Assembly: GCF_000420265.1 (NCBI RefSeq)
Contig: NZ_ATUP01000001.1
Location: forward strand, 186,001-250,000
DNA from: Oceanicaulis alexandrii DSM 11625
Lineage (GTDB): Bacteria > Pseudomonadota > Alphaproteobacteria > Caulobacterales > Maricaulaceae
DNA length: 64,000 nucleotides
Direction of reading: 5' to 3'
The notes under the pieces are model-generated. The model was given only the letters and a program-made list of their open reading frames with translations, ran no database searches and had not been told where the DNA came from. This document shows positions 16,077 through 23,899 of the stretch, piece after piece. The position numbers and the translations under genes are program-made. The stretch's first letter is position 1; each line of letters opens with the position of its first letter.

Positions 16077-16216
16077 CAAAATTTTTCAGAAAATACCACC
16101 TCATCTTCAGCCCTTATAATAAAGCATAGTTTTTCTCTGCATCCTCAACCCGCCGGCTTCCAATGGATTTGTTTTTGGATCCTGGAGCACGCACTTCAGA
16201 TTTACTGCTTCTTTTC

Positions 16217-16242
16217 GGAACCCATCCGCCCTGGCTCGCGTT
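16217..16242 (+). promoter_or_regulatory. EcfG-type promoter for dps
   Basis: GGAAC (16217-16221), 17-base spacer, CGTT (16239-16242). The leader to the ATG at 16273 is about 24 bases and holds ATGGAGAATTGAT. Confidence 0.75.
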
Positions 16243-16272
16243 GATACGGTCCGCAAATGATGGAGAATTGAT

Positions 16273-16782
16273 ATGAGCAGCGCCGCATTCGCGTCCAAAA
16301 CCGCCGCCTTCGCACCGAAAGCCGGTATCGAGCCAGGAGACCGCGCCGAAATTGCGGGTGCGCTCGGCAAAGTCCTCGCCGACAGCTACATGCTGTTCAT
16401 CAAGACCCAAGGCGTGCACTGGAATGTTGTCGGCCCGACCTTCTACAGCCTGCACAAGCTCACGGAAGAGCATTACGAGAACCTCTACCGCGCCATCGAC
16501 GAGCTTGCCGAGCGGATCCGCGCCCTGGGTGAGAAAGCCCCCGCCTCCTATCGAAAATATGGCGAATTGTCCGAGATCCGTGATTACGACCTGGAACAAT
16601 CCGCAGACGCGCATGTGCGCATGCTGGTGGAGGACCACCGCACAGCGGTGAAGTCCATGCGCGCCGCCATCGAATGGTGCGAAGACAAGAAAGACTTCGT
16701 CACCGCCGACATGCTGATTGAACGCATGAGCTGGCACGAAGAAGCGATCTGGATGCTCAACGCCATCATCGCCGAGCAATAG
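16273..16782 (+). CDS. dps: Dps-family DNA starvation/ferritin-like protein
   Basis: 169 residues. The four-helix Dps fold carries the inter-subunit ferroxidase motif FIKTQGVHWNVVGPTF (helix 1 His) and a second-helix Glu/Asp cluster LYRAIDELAERIRALG. Dps dodecamers oxidise and store iron with peroxide and coat DNA in stationary phase. The N-terminal 20 residues are Ala/Lys-rich (MSSAAFASKTAAFAPKAG), compatible with DNA binding. It has its own EcfG promoter and terminator, consistent with Dps as a recurrent GSR target. Confidence 0.93.
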   Translation: MSSAAFASKTAAFAPKAGIEPGDRAEIAGALGKVLADSYMLFIKTQGVHWNVVGPTFYSLHKLTEEHYENLYRAIDELAERIRALGEKAPASYRKYGELSEIRDYDLEQSADAHVRMLVEDHRTAVKSMRAAIEWCEDKKDFVTADMLIERMSWHEEAIWMLNAIIAEQ

Positions 16783-16798
16783 GCTCATCTTCTGTTGG

Positions 16799-16826
16799 AA
16801 AAGCGGGCCTGCGGGTCCGCTTTTTT
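16799..16826 (+). terminator. Terminator after dps
   Basis: Stem AAAAGCGG / CCGCTTTT, interrupted by one G-T step, with a small inner GCC/GGG pairing and six T residues. Confidence 0.75.
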
Positions 16827-16844
16827 CATGCGCGGGGACGGATC

Positions 16845-18029
16845 ATGACCCAACCTCAGAATTCATCAGCGTCAGAGGCCCTCAGTTCTGTTGAACAGAA
16901 CGTCCAAGGCGTCGTACAGCAAGGCCGCACGGCTTTTGTCGAACTTCTGGACTGGATCACCGAAGACACCCAATCGGTCACTCTGGCGCTTGCGATCACC
17001 CTAGCAGTGACAATCATCGCCCTGTTGATCAAATGGGGCGTGTCATTTGCGCGCCAGCGCACCGATCAGAGCAGTCTGGCTCATGTGTTTCTGGGCTCCG
17101 CTGATCGTATGTCAGCCATGACGTTCCTGGTTCTCGGCGCCAGTGTTGGACTAAGCGCGACCCCCTCGCCCGACAGTGTGCAGGACGCCGTCTGGTATGT
17201 GCTCGGACTTGTCCTCATCATACAGGTCGCAGCTATCGTGCGCGGCCTGGCCATCGATCTGGTGCAACGCCGCGCTCTCAAACGCGCCGACAGCCGCAGC
17301 GCGGTCTGGAACGGCATCGCCATTATCAAATGGGCGATCAGCACTTTCATCTGGTCCGCCGCACTGCTGGTTCTGCTCGATAACGCCGGCGTGGACATCA
17401 CCGCCCTGATCGCAGGCCTGGGGATTGGCGGCATTGCGATCGGTCTTGCCGCACAAGGCCTTTTCAGTGACTTGTTCGCCGGCATATCGATCCTGTTTGA
17501 TAAACCTTTTCAGCGCGATGACTTCATCGAGTTTGGCGACTTTCTAGGCACGGTCAGCAAGATCGGACTTAAGACCACACGCTTGCGCTCGTTGTCGGGC
17601 GAAGAGGTCGTCATCCGGAACACCAATCTGCTCGACGAGACGATCCGCAATTACCAACGGCTGGATGAGCGGCGCTGGTTGTTTCAGATTGGCGTCACCT
17701 ATCAGACCGGGGCGGATCAGCTTGAGCAGATCCCCGGATGGATCAAATCCATTATCGAGGAGACCGATCAGGCTCGCTTTGAGCGCGCCCATTTCGCCCG
17801 GTTCGCCGACAGCGCTCTGGAATTCGAGATCGTCTGTCACGCACAGAGCATGGACTACGCCGTCTTCATGGATGTGCGACACGCCGTGAATCTCGCGCTT
17901 GTCCGCAAGTTCGCCGAGGAAGGAGTCGAGTTCGCCTATCCCACGCGCACTTTGATGATCGCCCGCGAAGACGGCTCGGTGATCGACCCCGCCGCATCAA
18001 CACAGACCCAGGAAAGGGATGAGCAATGA
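16845..18029 (+). CDS. MscS-family mechanosensitive ion channel
   Basis: 394 residues. About four TM helices are followed by the conserved pore helix and beta-domain entry (GIGGIAIGLAAQGLFSDLFA, then ISILFDKPFQRDDFI). A soluble MscS C-terminal domain ends in the YPTRTL motif. These channels open on hypo-osmotic shock to release solutes. It overlaps the next gene by 4 bases (ATGA). I find no EcfG box in the 60-base gap after the dps terminator, so its own promoter is unclear; read-through from dps is possible. Confidence 0.92.
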   Translation: MTQPQNSSASEALSSVEQNVQGVVQQGRTAFVELLDWITEDTQSVTLALAITLAVTIIALLIKWGVSFARQRTDQSSLAHVFLGSADRMSAMTFLVLGASVGLSATPSPDSVQDAVWYVLGLVLIIQVAAIVRGLAIDLVQRRALKRADSRSAVWNGIAIIKWAISTFIWSAALLVLLDNAGVDITALIAGLGIGGIAIGLAAQGLFSDLFAGISILFDKPFQRDDFIEFGDFLGTVSKIGLKTTRLRSLSGEEVVIRNTNLLDETIRNYQRLDERRWLFQIGVTYQTGADQLEQIPGWIKSIIEETDQARFERAHFARFADSALEFEIVCHAQSMDYAVFMDVRHAVNLALVRKFAEEGVEFAYPTRTLMIAREDGSVIDPAASTQTQERDEQ

Positions 18030-18292
18030 CCAAGGACCATGGCCCGTCTGTGAAGGACGACGAAACCTATGAAGCCCTGCGCGAGGACGGCGCGTCGAAA
18101 TCCAAAGCCGCCCGTATCGCCAACGCCCAGGCGTCCGATGATGACGACGCGGCCGCGAAAGGCGGCGCACATAAACCCTATGAGGACTGGACGAAAGACG
18201 AGCTGTACGACCGCGCCCAGGAGATCGGCATTGAAGGGCGTTCGGATATGACCAAGGACGAACTGATCAAGGCGTTGCGCGACGGACAATAA
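18026..18292 (+). CDS. Small charged protein with Rho-N/SAP-like C-terminal motif
   Basis: 88 residues. The N-terminal half is charged and reads like the DUF7218 type (SKSKAARIANAQASDDDDAA). The C-terminal half has two short Rho_N/SAP-like motifs (WTKDELYDRAQEIGIEGRSD, then MTKDELIKALRD). Similar proteins are found beside stress genes in many alphaproteobacteria, and nucleic-acid binding is suggested by the SAP-like helices. It overlaps mscS by 4 bases, so the two are co-translated. Confidence 0.75.
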   Translation: MTKDHGPSVKDDETYEALREDGASKSKAARIANAQASDDDDAAAKGGAHKPYEDWTKDELYDRAQEIGIEGRSDMTKDELIKALRDGQ

Positions 18293-18323
18293 TCATCAAT
18301 CAAATTTCTGACGCAGGAGAAAT

Positions 18324-18348
18324 GGAACTGCTCCTACCGTTCGGCGTT
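18324..18348 (+). promoter_or_regulatory. EcfG-type promoter for the 18378 gene
   Basis: GGAAC (18324-18328), 16-base spacer, CGTT (18345-18348), 30 bases before the ATG at 18378. Confidence 0.82.
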
Positions 18349-18377
18349 ATTATTACAGACTGAATTGGGAGGACATC

Positions 18378-18932
18378 ATGCTCGTAGCAACCGCTGCTTT
18401 GCTTGTCTTGCAGACTGCATCCACTTCGAGCGTGCAGGCGTCCTCTGACGCGCATATTCCCGATCCTGTACTGCGTAATTTTACTCAGCAGTTGCAGGCG
18501 GAATTCGGCGAGACCAGCGACAGCGCCTGGTCCATTCCGCTCGGCGGCCACGAGCATGCGTCTCTGATCCCCACCCTCTCCGCGCAAAACGAAAGCCGCC
18601 AAGACAGCGACGAACTGTCAGCCTTCGGCGTGGGCCTTGAGCTGGAGACCAGCCCCCTCGCCTTCCGGTCGATCTCCCGGCTCAGCCTGATCGTCTCCTA
18701 TGACCAGGAGACGGTGATCATGCGTCCGGGTGGCGGCGGCGTCAGCGCTCTCACCCGCGTGGCCGGTGAAATCGGCGTGGCGGACGGCTTTGCCGGCGTG
18801 GGCATGTCGCTCAATGACCATGGCGCAGTGACCGCGGGCTATATCCGGCAAAAACGCGAAATCCGTTTTGGTGAGAACAGCTGGGACGCCCAATCGGATT
18901 TCGTCGGGCTGACTTATCGTCAGGCCTGGTGA
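18378..18932 (+). CDS. Hypothetical exported protein, GSR-controlled
   Basis: 184 residues, not recognised. A short signal peptide (MLVATAALLVLQTASTSSVQA) is followed by a soluble region. From about residue 85 the sequence alternates hydrophobic and polar residues with turns (FGVGLELETSPLAFRSISRL, VGMSLNDHGAVTAGYIRQKR) and ends DFVGLTYRQAW. The aromatic-terminated beta-strand pattern suggests a small outer-membrane beta-barrel, but this is inference. The start has GGGAGG seven bases upstream and an EcfG box 30 bases upstream. It ends 2 bases from the convergent DUF202 gene. Confidence 0.75.
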   Translation: MLVATAALLVLQTASTSSVQASSDAHIPDPVLRNFTQQLQAEFGETSDSAWSIPLGGHEHASLIPTLSAQNESRQDSDELSAFGVGLELETSPLAFRSISRLSLIVSYDQETVIMRPGGGGVSALTRVAGEIGVADGFAGVGMSLNDHGAVTAGYIRQKREIRFGENSWDAQSDFVGLTYRQAW

Positions 18933-18933
18933 G

Positions 18934-19299
18934 CTAGACCAGCCAGATAACGAGCACAGCGCCCATCGCGCCGAGCCCCAGGCCGGCCGACACGACCTCT
19001 CCCAACCAGACAGATCGCCCTTCCAGACAGTGTGCGCTGAGTGAGCGCGCAACCGCCCGGTCGCGCAATCGTCCCATCACGATCAATCCCACAGCCAGAA
19101 GCATGAACAGGCTGGAGATCAGCTTGGCGACCCATGTGGGTTCAAAGCTGTCGAACACGACCTGCATGCCCAGCCCCACGCCGATCGCCGCCAACGCCGT
19201 GCGAAGCCAGCTGGCGAAAGTGCGTTCACTCGCCATCAGAGTGCGGTCTTCGGCCCAGTTCGTACGATCTTCGGCAAGCTCTGTTTTCCTAACGGTCAT
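18934..19299 (-). CDS. YidH/DUF202 family inner-membrane protein
   Basis: 121 residues. It has the N-terminal conserved segment LMASERTFASWLRTALAAIG of DUF202, followed by three TM helices (the last is LGLGAMGAVLVIWLV). It is divergent from the secreted protein gene at 19386. No EcfG box is visible on its strand, unlike its neighbours. Function unknown; E. coli YidG/YidH are the nearest named relatives. Confidence 0.85.
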   Translation of the reverse strand: MTVRKTELAEDRTNWAEDRTLMASERTFASWLRTALAAIGVGLGMQVVFDSFEPTWVAKLISSLFMLLAVGLIVMGRLRDRAVARSLSAHCLEGRSVWLGEVVSAGLGLGAMGAVLVIWLV

Positions 19300-19320
19300 C
19301 CCGGCCCTCTGAGAAAACCG

Positions 19321-19345
19321 GGAACCGGTCGGCCGATGACACGTT
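19321..19345 (+). promoter_or_regulatory. EcfG-type promoter for the 19386-20310 gene pair
   Basis: GGAAC (19321-19325), 16-base spacer, CGTT (19342-19345). A leader of about 35 bases carries AAGGAGG before the ATG at 19386. Confidence 0.85.
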
Positions 19346-19385
19346 TCTATACCAAGCCCGAATAATCAAGAAGGAGGCCCTGCCG

Positions 19386-20093
19386 ATGAAGACCGCCATG
19401 ACACTGACCGCGATCGCGGCTCTGGCCGGACTTTCGGCGACCGCCTTCACCCAAAACATTGATGCACCTCAGAACACGCTGATCCACGAGACCGCTGACG
19501 GCAAGGCTTACTATCTGGCCTCGACCCTTCTGCAGTCGCGTCTGGCTTTCACGGATGGCGACGTCGCCATCAAGGATTTGCTGGTGGATGAGGCGGGCAA
19601 TCTGCACGCGGTCGTGGTCGACAACCCCAACTGGCTGGATGGTGACGCCGCGATCGCTGCGGACCTTGTTTATCTGGCGGGCGCTCCCGGAAACGAGACG
19701 CTGCGTGTCGACATCACTCGAGCAGAATTTGACATGCTGGCGCAAGGCGGCGGGTACGAGCCGATCGGCCTGAGCTGGGCTTCGGAATACGACGGCGCCC
19801 AGTCCGCGCGCGCCCTTATGGGCCAGGCGATTGATGTGAGCGCCTCTGCGCCCGGCATCGCGATTGATGATCTGGAGATCAGTCAGGCGGGCGCCGTGAT
19901 GGCGGTTCATTTTGAAAATACGGTCTGGCGCGCGGTAGGCGAACTGGATGGCCGCATCCCTGTGAATGCGCTGCAGTTTGACTATGAACAGCCCAGCGGG
20001 TGGACCGTGGCCACCACGGTTAACGACGCCCAGATCAACGCACTGGCGGGTCGCGATACGTCCCTGTTCCTCAGCGCGTCCAACGCGTCCTGA
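19386..20093 (+). CDS. Secreted PRC-barrel-like protein
   Basis: 235 residues. Signal peptide MKTAMTLTAIAALAGLSATA, then two PRC-barrel-like units at about 38-90 (GDVAIKDLLVDEAGNLHAVV) and 140-200 (GIAIDDLEISQAGAVMAVHF). The layout parallels the 12859-13584 protein although sequence identity looks low. It is followed after 28 bases by the PMP3-like gene and shares its EcfG promoter. A strong AAGGAGG ribosome site sets the start. Function unknown; an envelope stress role is inferred. Confidence 0.75.
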   Translation: MKTAMTLTAIAALAGLSATAFTQNIDAPQNTLIHETADGKAYYLASTLLQSRLAFTDGDVAIKDLLVDEAGNLHAVVVDNPNWLDGDAAIAADLVYLAGAPGNETLRVDITRAEFDMLAQGGGYEPIGLSWASEYDGAQSARALMGQAIDVSASAPGIAIDDLEISQAGAVMAVHFENTVWRAVGELDGRIPVNALQFDYEQPSGWTVATTVNDAQINALAGRDTSLFLSASNAS

Positions 20094-20121
20094 TCTTTAT
20101 TCATTTGTATAGGAGACCTTC

Positions 20122-20310
20122 ATGAGCACTCAATCCACAGCCACAGGCGGCGACATTCTGCGTTTGATCCTCGCCATTCTTCTGCCGCCGCTCGGCGTGT
20201 TCTTCCAGGTCGGCCTCAGCCTTCATTTCTGGCTGAACATCGTCCTGACCCTGTTTGGCTATATCCCCGGCATCATTCACGCCGTCTGGATCATCGCCAC
20301 ACGCCGCTAG
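20122..20310 (+). CDS. PMP3/YqaE (UPF0057) membrane peptide
   Basis: 62 residues with two TM helices. The motif LILAILLPPLGVFFQVGLS followed by HFWLNIVLTLFGYIPGIIHA is diagnostic for the PMP3/YqaE family, which is induced by salt, cold and envelope stress in bacteria, yeast and plants. It has AGGAG upstream and lies 28 bases after the PRC-like gene, so it should be part of the GSR transcript. Confidence 0.92.
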   Translation: MSTQSTATGGDILRLILAILLPPLGVFFQVGLSLHFWLNIVLTLFGYIPGIIHAVWIIATRR

Positions 20311-20402
20311 ACCGGTACATCGCCAACACGATCATCGGGCGCTGGAGCCTCCCCCTCCAGCGCCCGACGCATATCTGGATCAGGGCCAACTCCGTATAAA
20401 AC

Positions 20403-20460
20403 GGAAACCGAACCCAACGGGTTCGCAAAGGCCGAAGGCCGCCCGCAGCGAAGCGAGGAC
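20403..20460. repeat. 58-bp structured intergenic repeat, copy 1
   Basis: First of two direct 58-bp copies. It contains a 7-bp stem CGAACCC/GGGTTCG with loop AAC, a second hairpin GGCC-GAA-GGCC, and the shared end CGCCCGCAGCGAAGCGAGGA. Read on the minus strand the second loop is TTCG-like. It lies downstream of tRNA-Leu. The whole stretch 20311-20814 holds only this repeat pair and the tRNA; I see no protein gene in it. Confidence 0.85.
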
Positions 20461-20488
20461 CGAAAGCCCGACCGGCTTGAGCATCAGG

Positions 20489-20546
20489 GGAAACCGAACC
20501 CGAAGGGTTCGCAAGGGCGAACGCCCGCCCGCAGCGAAGCGAGGAT
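20489..20546. repeat. 58-bp structured intergenic repeat, copy 2
   Basis: Second copy, same orientation and length, 28 bases after copy 1. The first stem is identical with loop GAA; the second hairpin is changed in bases but still pairs (GGGC-GAAC-GCCC). The spacer between copies is CGAAAGCCCGACCGGCTTGA plus 8 bases. Confidence 0.85.
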
Positions 20547-20564
20547 GTCTTTGCAAAGAGGAAA

Positions 20565-20649
20565 TGGTGCGGGTGAGAAGACTCGAACTTCCACGTCATA
20601 AGACACTGGTACCTAAAACCAGCGCGTCTACCAATTCCGCCACACCCGC
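20565..20649 (-). tRNA. tRNA-Leu (anticodon TAG), CCA encoded
   Basis: The minus strand reads GCGGGTG (acceptor), GGCGGAATTGGTAGACGC (D arm), anticodon stem CTGGT/ACCAG around TTTAGGT (anticodon TAG), a long class II variable arm, T arm with GTTCGAGT, and CACCCGC-A-CCA. This closely resembles E. coli tRNA-Leu(UAG). It reads CUA/CUG-type leucine codons. Confidence 0.96.
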
Positions 20650-20814
20650 ACAGACAAGGCAGGCCGCAGGATTAGCGTCTGGTCCATGCCGCGGTCAATC
20701 TGCGTTTGCCGTCGCGACACAGATCAACACCCCGTACCTGACCTGCGTCTGCATCTGGACGTCACAGGTCAGCGCTTCATCATGTCTGCAGCTTTCACCA
20801 AGAGAGATCGCGCC

Positions 20815-21444
20815 ATGACCACTGACCGCCCCGCCGACGCTCCTCAATCAGAAGACCGCAGCGGCTTTGACTGGGAAGCGCGTTTTCAGGCCGATGACGC
20901 CCCCTGGGAGCGTCAGGGCGTCCACCCGGCCTTGATCGACTGGATTGATTCAGGCGTTCTGAAGCCTGGTCAGACTGTCCTGACCCCCGGATGCGGGCGC
21001 AGCGAAGAACCTGTCTTTCTGGCGCAACAGGGGCTGAGCGTCATCGCCACGGACATCGCGCCCAGCGCCATCGCCTGGCAAAAGGCGCGCTTTGAAAGCG
21101 CAAGCGTCAACGCGCAGGCGATAGAAACGGACGCCCTCGCCTGGCGCCCGGAAACGCAGGTTGATGTGCTGTACGAGCAGACCTTTCTGTGCGCCATCCA
21201 TCCCAAAAAGCGCGATGACTATGAAGCCATGGCCCATGCCAGTCTCAAACCGGGCGGGCTTTTGCTGGCGCTGTTCATGCAGAAGTCCGAGCTGGGCGGC
21301 CCACCCTATGGCTGCGGCCTTGACGCCATGCGCGCCCTGTTCACCGAAGACCGCTGGCGCTGGCCCGAGGCCGAACCGCGTCCCTACCCGCATGGCGGAC
21401 TGAACGGCAAGGCCGAACTGGGCACGGTTCTGACGCGGGTCTAA
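20815..21444 (+). CDS. Thiopurine S-methyltransferase (TPMT)-like SAM methyltransferase
   Basis: 209 residues from the ATG at 20815 (MTTDRPADAPQSEDRSGFDW). The N-terminal WEARFQADDAPWERQGVHP motif and SAM-binding LTPGCGRSEEPVFLAQQGLS mark the TPMT family. ATDIAPSAI gives the acidic residue for ribose binding. These enzymes methylate thiols, selenium/tellurium compounds or halides; the substrate is open. Upstream in-frame codons exist to 20686 but run into the tRNA flank and lack an RBS. Confidence 0.85.
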   Translation: MTTDRPADAPQSEDRSGFDWEARFQADDAPWERQGVHPALIDWIDSGVLKPGQTVLTPGCGRSEEPVFLAQQGLSVIATDIAPSAIAWQKARFESASVNAQAIETDALAWRPETQVDVLYEQTFLCAIHPKKRDDYEAMAHASLKPGGLLLALFMQKSELGGPPYGCGLDAMRALFTEDRWRWPEAEPRPYPHGGLNGKAELGTVLTRV

Positions 21445-21516
21445 ACCTGTCTGAAGCGTCAAAGCACTTTGTTAAAGTCTTAGCCCGAGAGTGGAATTCT
21501 GTATCAGGGCAAGCCA

Positions 21517-22404
21517 ATGATCACGACCGGACCCACATATTCAGCCGCAACGCTGCTTAAAGCCGGGATGGCGCGTGACGCGGACAAGCCTTCGCCCGCC
21601 CAGACCGGACCTTTGTTCAAAACCAGCGGCGACGAGCGCGATGAGAAGGCTTTGCGTACGCTGAAGTCTGTCGTGGAAACGCTGAGCCGCGCCCAGGACG
21701 AGCCCGCAAAAGCGGCCAAAGCCCAGGCGCGCGAGCGGGTCGAAGCCCTCAAAGAGCGCATCAAAATGCTCAAGCAGTTCTCTGGCATGGACCCCAAAGC
21801 GCTGGCTCGGGCGTTGAAGCAGATCGCGAACGAACTCAAAAGCGCGCTGAAGGATTACGCCAGCACGGGCGGAAGCCTGTCGGATCTTGGCGTCAGCGCC
21901 TCTTCAGTCACCGCCACGCCCGTCCCAAATTCCACGGCGTCCGCTGAGGCCGAAGCTGAAGCCGCCTCAAATGAGGCCCAGACCGCCGAGCGCGAAACGC
22001 AGAACGTTGCTGAAGACGCTGAAGCTGCAGCTGAAGCTGCACACTTGGATGCGCAAGCGCAGGACGAGTCTTCACAGGCGGGCTCCCCGGACGACCAACG
22101 GCGCATTGCGTTGGCCGAGCGCGAGGGTGAGCTGAAAGCGGATCAGCACTTCGCCAAAGAGGTTCGCGAGCTGACACGGCAGATCAAGGACCTGTTCGAA
22201 AAAGCCAAAAGCGACGCCGCGCGACAGCCTAACGAGGCCTCCGCCAAGCGCGTTCTGGATGAGACCAAGGACGACATCAAAGAGCTTGAAGACGAGCTTC
22301 AAGACTTTCAAACCGATGTCTCCACCGAGTTGAACAGCGTTCAGCTTCAGATGAGCTTTTCCCAAGACCTGCCGAGTCCGCCCACTCTGGCCATCACGGT
22401 CTAG
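21517..22404 (+). CDS. Hypothetical coiled-coil protein
   Basis: 295 residues, not recognised, with no signal peptide or TM. The region 40-115 is a charged helix (RERVEALKERIKMLKQFSGM). Residues 135-190 are an Ala/Glu-rich low-complexity helix (AEAEAEAASNEAQTAERETQ). Residues 195-275 form a second coiled coil (ELTRQIKDLFEKAKSDAARQ). The ends are Pro/Thr-rich. A cytosolic filament or scaffold is possible, but nothing indicates a specific job. It is convergent with the MATE gene, overlapping by 4 bases at the stops. Confidence 0.75.
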   Translation: MITTGPTYSAATLLKAGMARDADKPSPAQTGPLFKTSGDERDEKALRTLKSVVETLSRAQDEPAKAAKAQARERVEALKERIKMLKQFSGMDPKALARALKQIANELKSALKDYASTGGSLSDLGVSASSVTATPVPNSTASAEAEAEAASNEAQTAERETQNVAEDAEAAAEAAHLDAQAQDESSQAGSPDDQRRIALAEREGELKADQHFAKEVRELTRQIKDLFEKAKSDAARQPNEASAKRVLDETKDDIKELEDELQDFQTDVSTELNSVQLQMSFSQDLPSPPTLAITV

Positions 22405-23765
22405 CGCTTGCCGCCCTCTTTGGCGGTCAGGGGCGCATATCTGAGCACCAGAAACCCGATCAGCAGGCCGGCGATCAGATTGGCGGTGAACAAGCCCCAG
22501 ATGACGCCGTTGGCGCCGCCCAGAAACCCGCCAAGCCAGCTCAAGGGTATGATCAGGACCAGGCCGCGGAACGCATTGCACGCCACGCCCAGAAACGGAC
22601 GCCCGAGGCCGTTAAAGCCCGCCGCAGCGGCCATCGCCACGCCATAGCCGCCCATGGCGAACGGCGCGATCGCCCAATAGGCCACGGCCATGGCCTGCCC
22701 GTCTTCGGACGGCAGGAAGACCGGCGCCAGAAAACGCCCCGCCAGTAACAATAAGACCGCCATCGACGCGCCCCAGCCCCAGCAGAAGATGAAGGATTTC
22801 ACGAAGGCTTCTCGCACCCTGGCGTCAAGCCCGGCGCCGCCGTTCTGACCGGTGATGGGACCGATGGAGCCTGAGAGGGCGAACAGCGGGATCAGCGCCA
22901 GCGCCTCAACCCGCATGCCCACGCCCAGACCCGCCACGGCGGGCTCGCCATACGGAGCGATGGCCGCAAAGACGAGCGTGTTGGCCAGCGGCCCGATCAT
23001 GTTGGAGCCTGAAGCCGGCGCGCCGATCCGTGCGATCTCACGCCAGTTCCAGAACAGGGTGTCAAAGCCGGGCCAGCTGAAATCAATCAGTTTCTCCCGA
23101 AACACCAGAACGCCCATGGCGATGACGAAGACCGCCATGTTGGCGATCAGCGTCGCCAGCGCCGCGCCGGTGACTTCCATCGCCGGGATGGGGCCAAGGC
23201 CGAAGATCAGGATCGGATCCAGCACCATATTGATGAAGGCTGCGATGATCATGATCACGCTCGGCACGATGGCGTCGCCCATGGCGCGCAACAGATTGCT
23301 GGCCACCATGGGGCCGACCATGAAGACCGCGCCCGCAAACCAGATCGTCATGTATTCGTGCACGAAGGGCATCATCGCGTCCGTCGCGCCCATCGCCCGG
23401 AAGACCGGACCGATCAAAGGAATGCCCAGCACGCTGACCAGAAGCACGACGATGAAAGACAGAGTGATGGCGTCTGTCGCCACGCGGCGAGTGGACTCGC
23501 CGTCGCCACGTCCGGCCGCGCGCGCCACCACCGACACCGCCCCGGCCCCGAGACCGATGGAGATGCTCATCACCAGCATGGAGACGGGGAAGACGAACTG
23601 GACGGCGGCTTGCTGGTCCGTTCCAAGCTTGCCCACCCAATAGGCGTCGATCACCCCCACCAGCATCATGGCGAGGATGCCGAAGCTCATCGGAGCGACC
23701 AGGCGCAGGATATGACCGAAGACCGGCCCCTGCGTCAGATCATTGGAGGCGCGGGTGGAAGCCAT
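22401..23765 (-). CDS. MATE-family efflux transporter
   Basis: 454 residues with about twelve TM helices in two halves. The N-terminal part contains MSFGILAMMLVGVIDAYWVG, the MATE helix 1 pattern. Such transporters use Na+ or H+ to export drugs or metabolites. An internal half-repeat is visible (FGHILRLVAPMSFGI and NWREIARIGAPASGSN). It stands alone on its strand, with 134 bases upstream before a lipoprotein gene. Substrate unknown. Confidence 0.9.
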   Translation of the reverse strand: MASTRASNDLTQGPVFGHILRLVAPMSFGILAMMLVGVIDAYWVGKLGTDQQAAVQFVFPVSMLVMSISIGLGAGAVSVVARAAGRGDGESTRRVATDAITLSFIVVLLVSVLGIPLIGPVFRAMGATDAMMPFVHEYMTIWFAGAVFMVGPMVASNLLRAMGDAIVPSVIMIIAAFINMVLDPILIFGLGPIPAMEVTGAALATLIANMAVFVIAMGVLVFREKLIDFSWPGFDTLFWNWREIARIGAPASGSNMIGPLANTLVFAAIAPYGEPAVAGLGVGMRVEALALIPLFALSGSIGPITGQNGGAGLDARVREAFVKSFIFCWGWGASMAVLLLLAGRFLAPVFLPSEDGQAMAVAYWAIAPFAMGGYGVAMAAAAGFNGLGRPFLGVACNAFRGLVLIIPLSWLGGFLGGANGVIWGLFTANLIAGLLIGFLVLRYAPLTAKEGGKR

Positions 23766-23899
23766 GCGAACGCTTTCGGGAAGACCAAGGAATCAGATCA
23801 GCCCCATAGGTAGGACGCCCTATGGCGCTGATCCATGTCTTTCATGGAAAAGGTCTGTTCACATCTCTTGGCTTCCGGGCTGAAAGGCGCCCGTGAACC

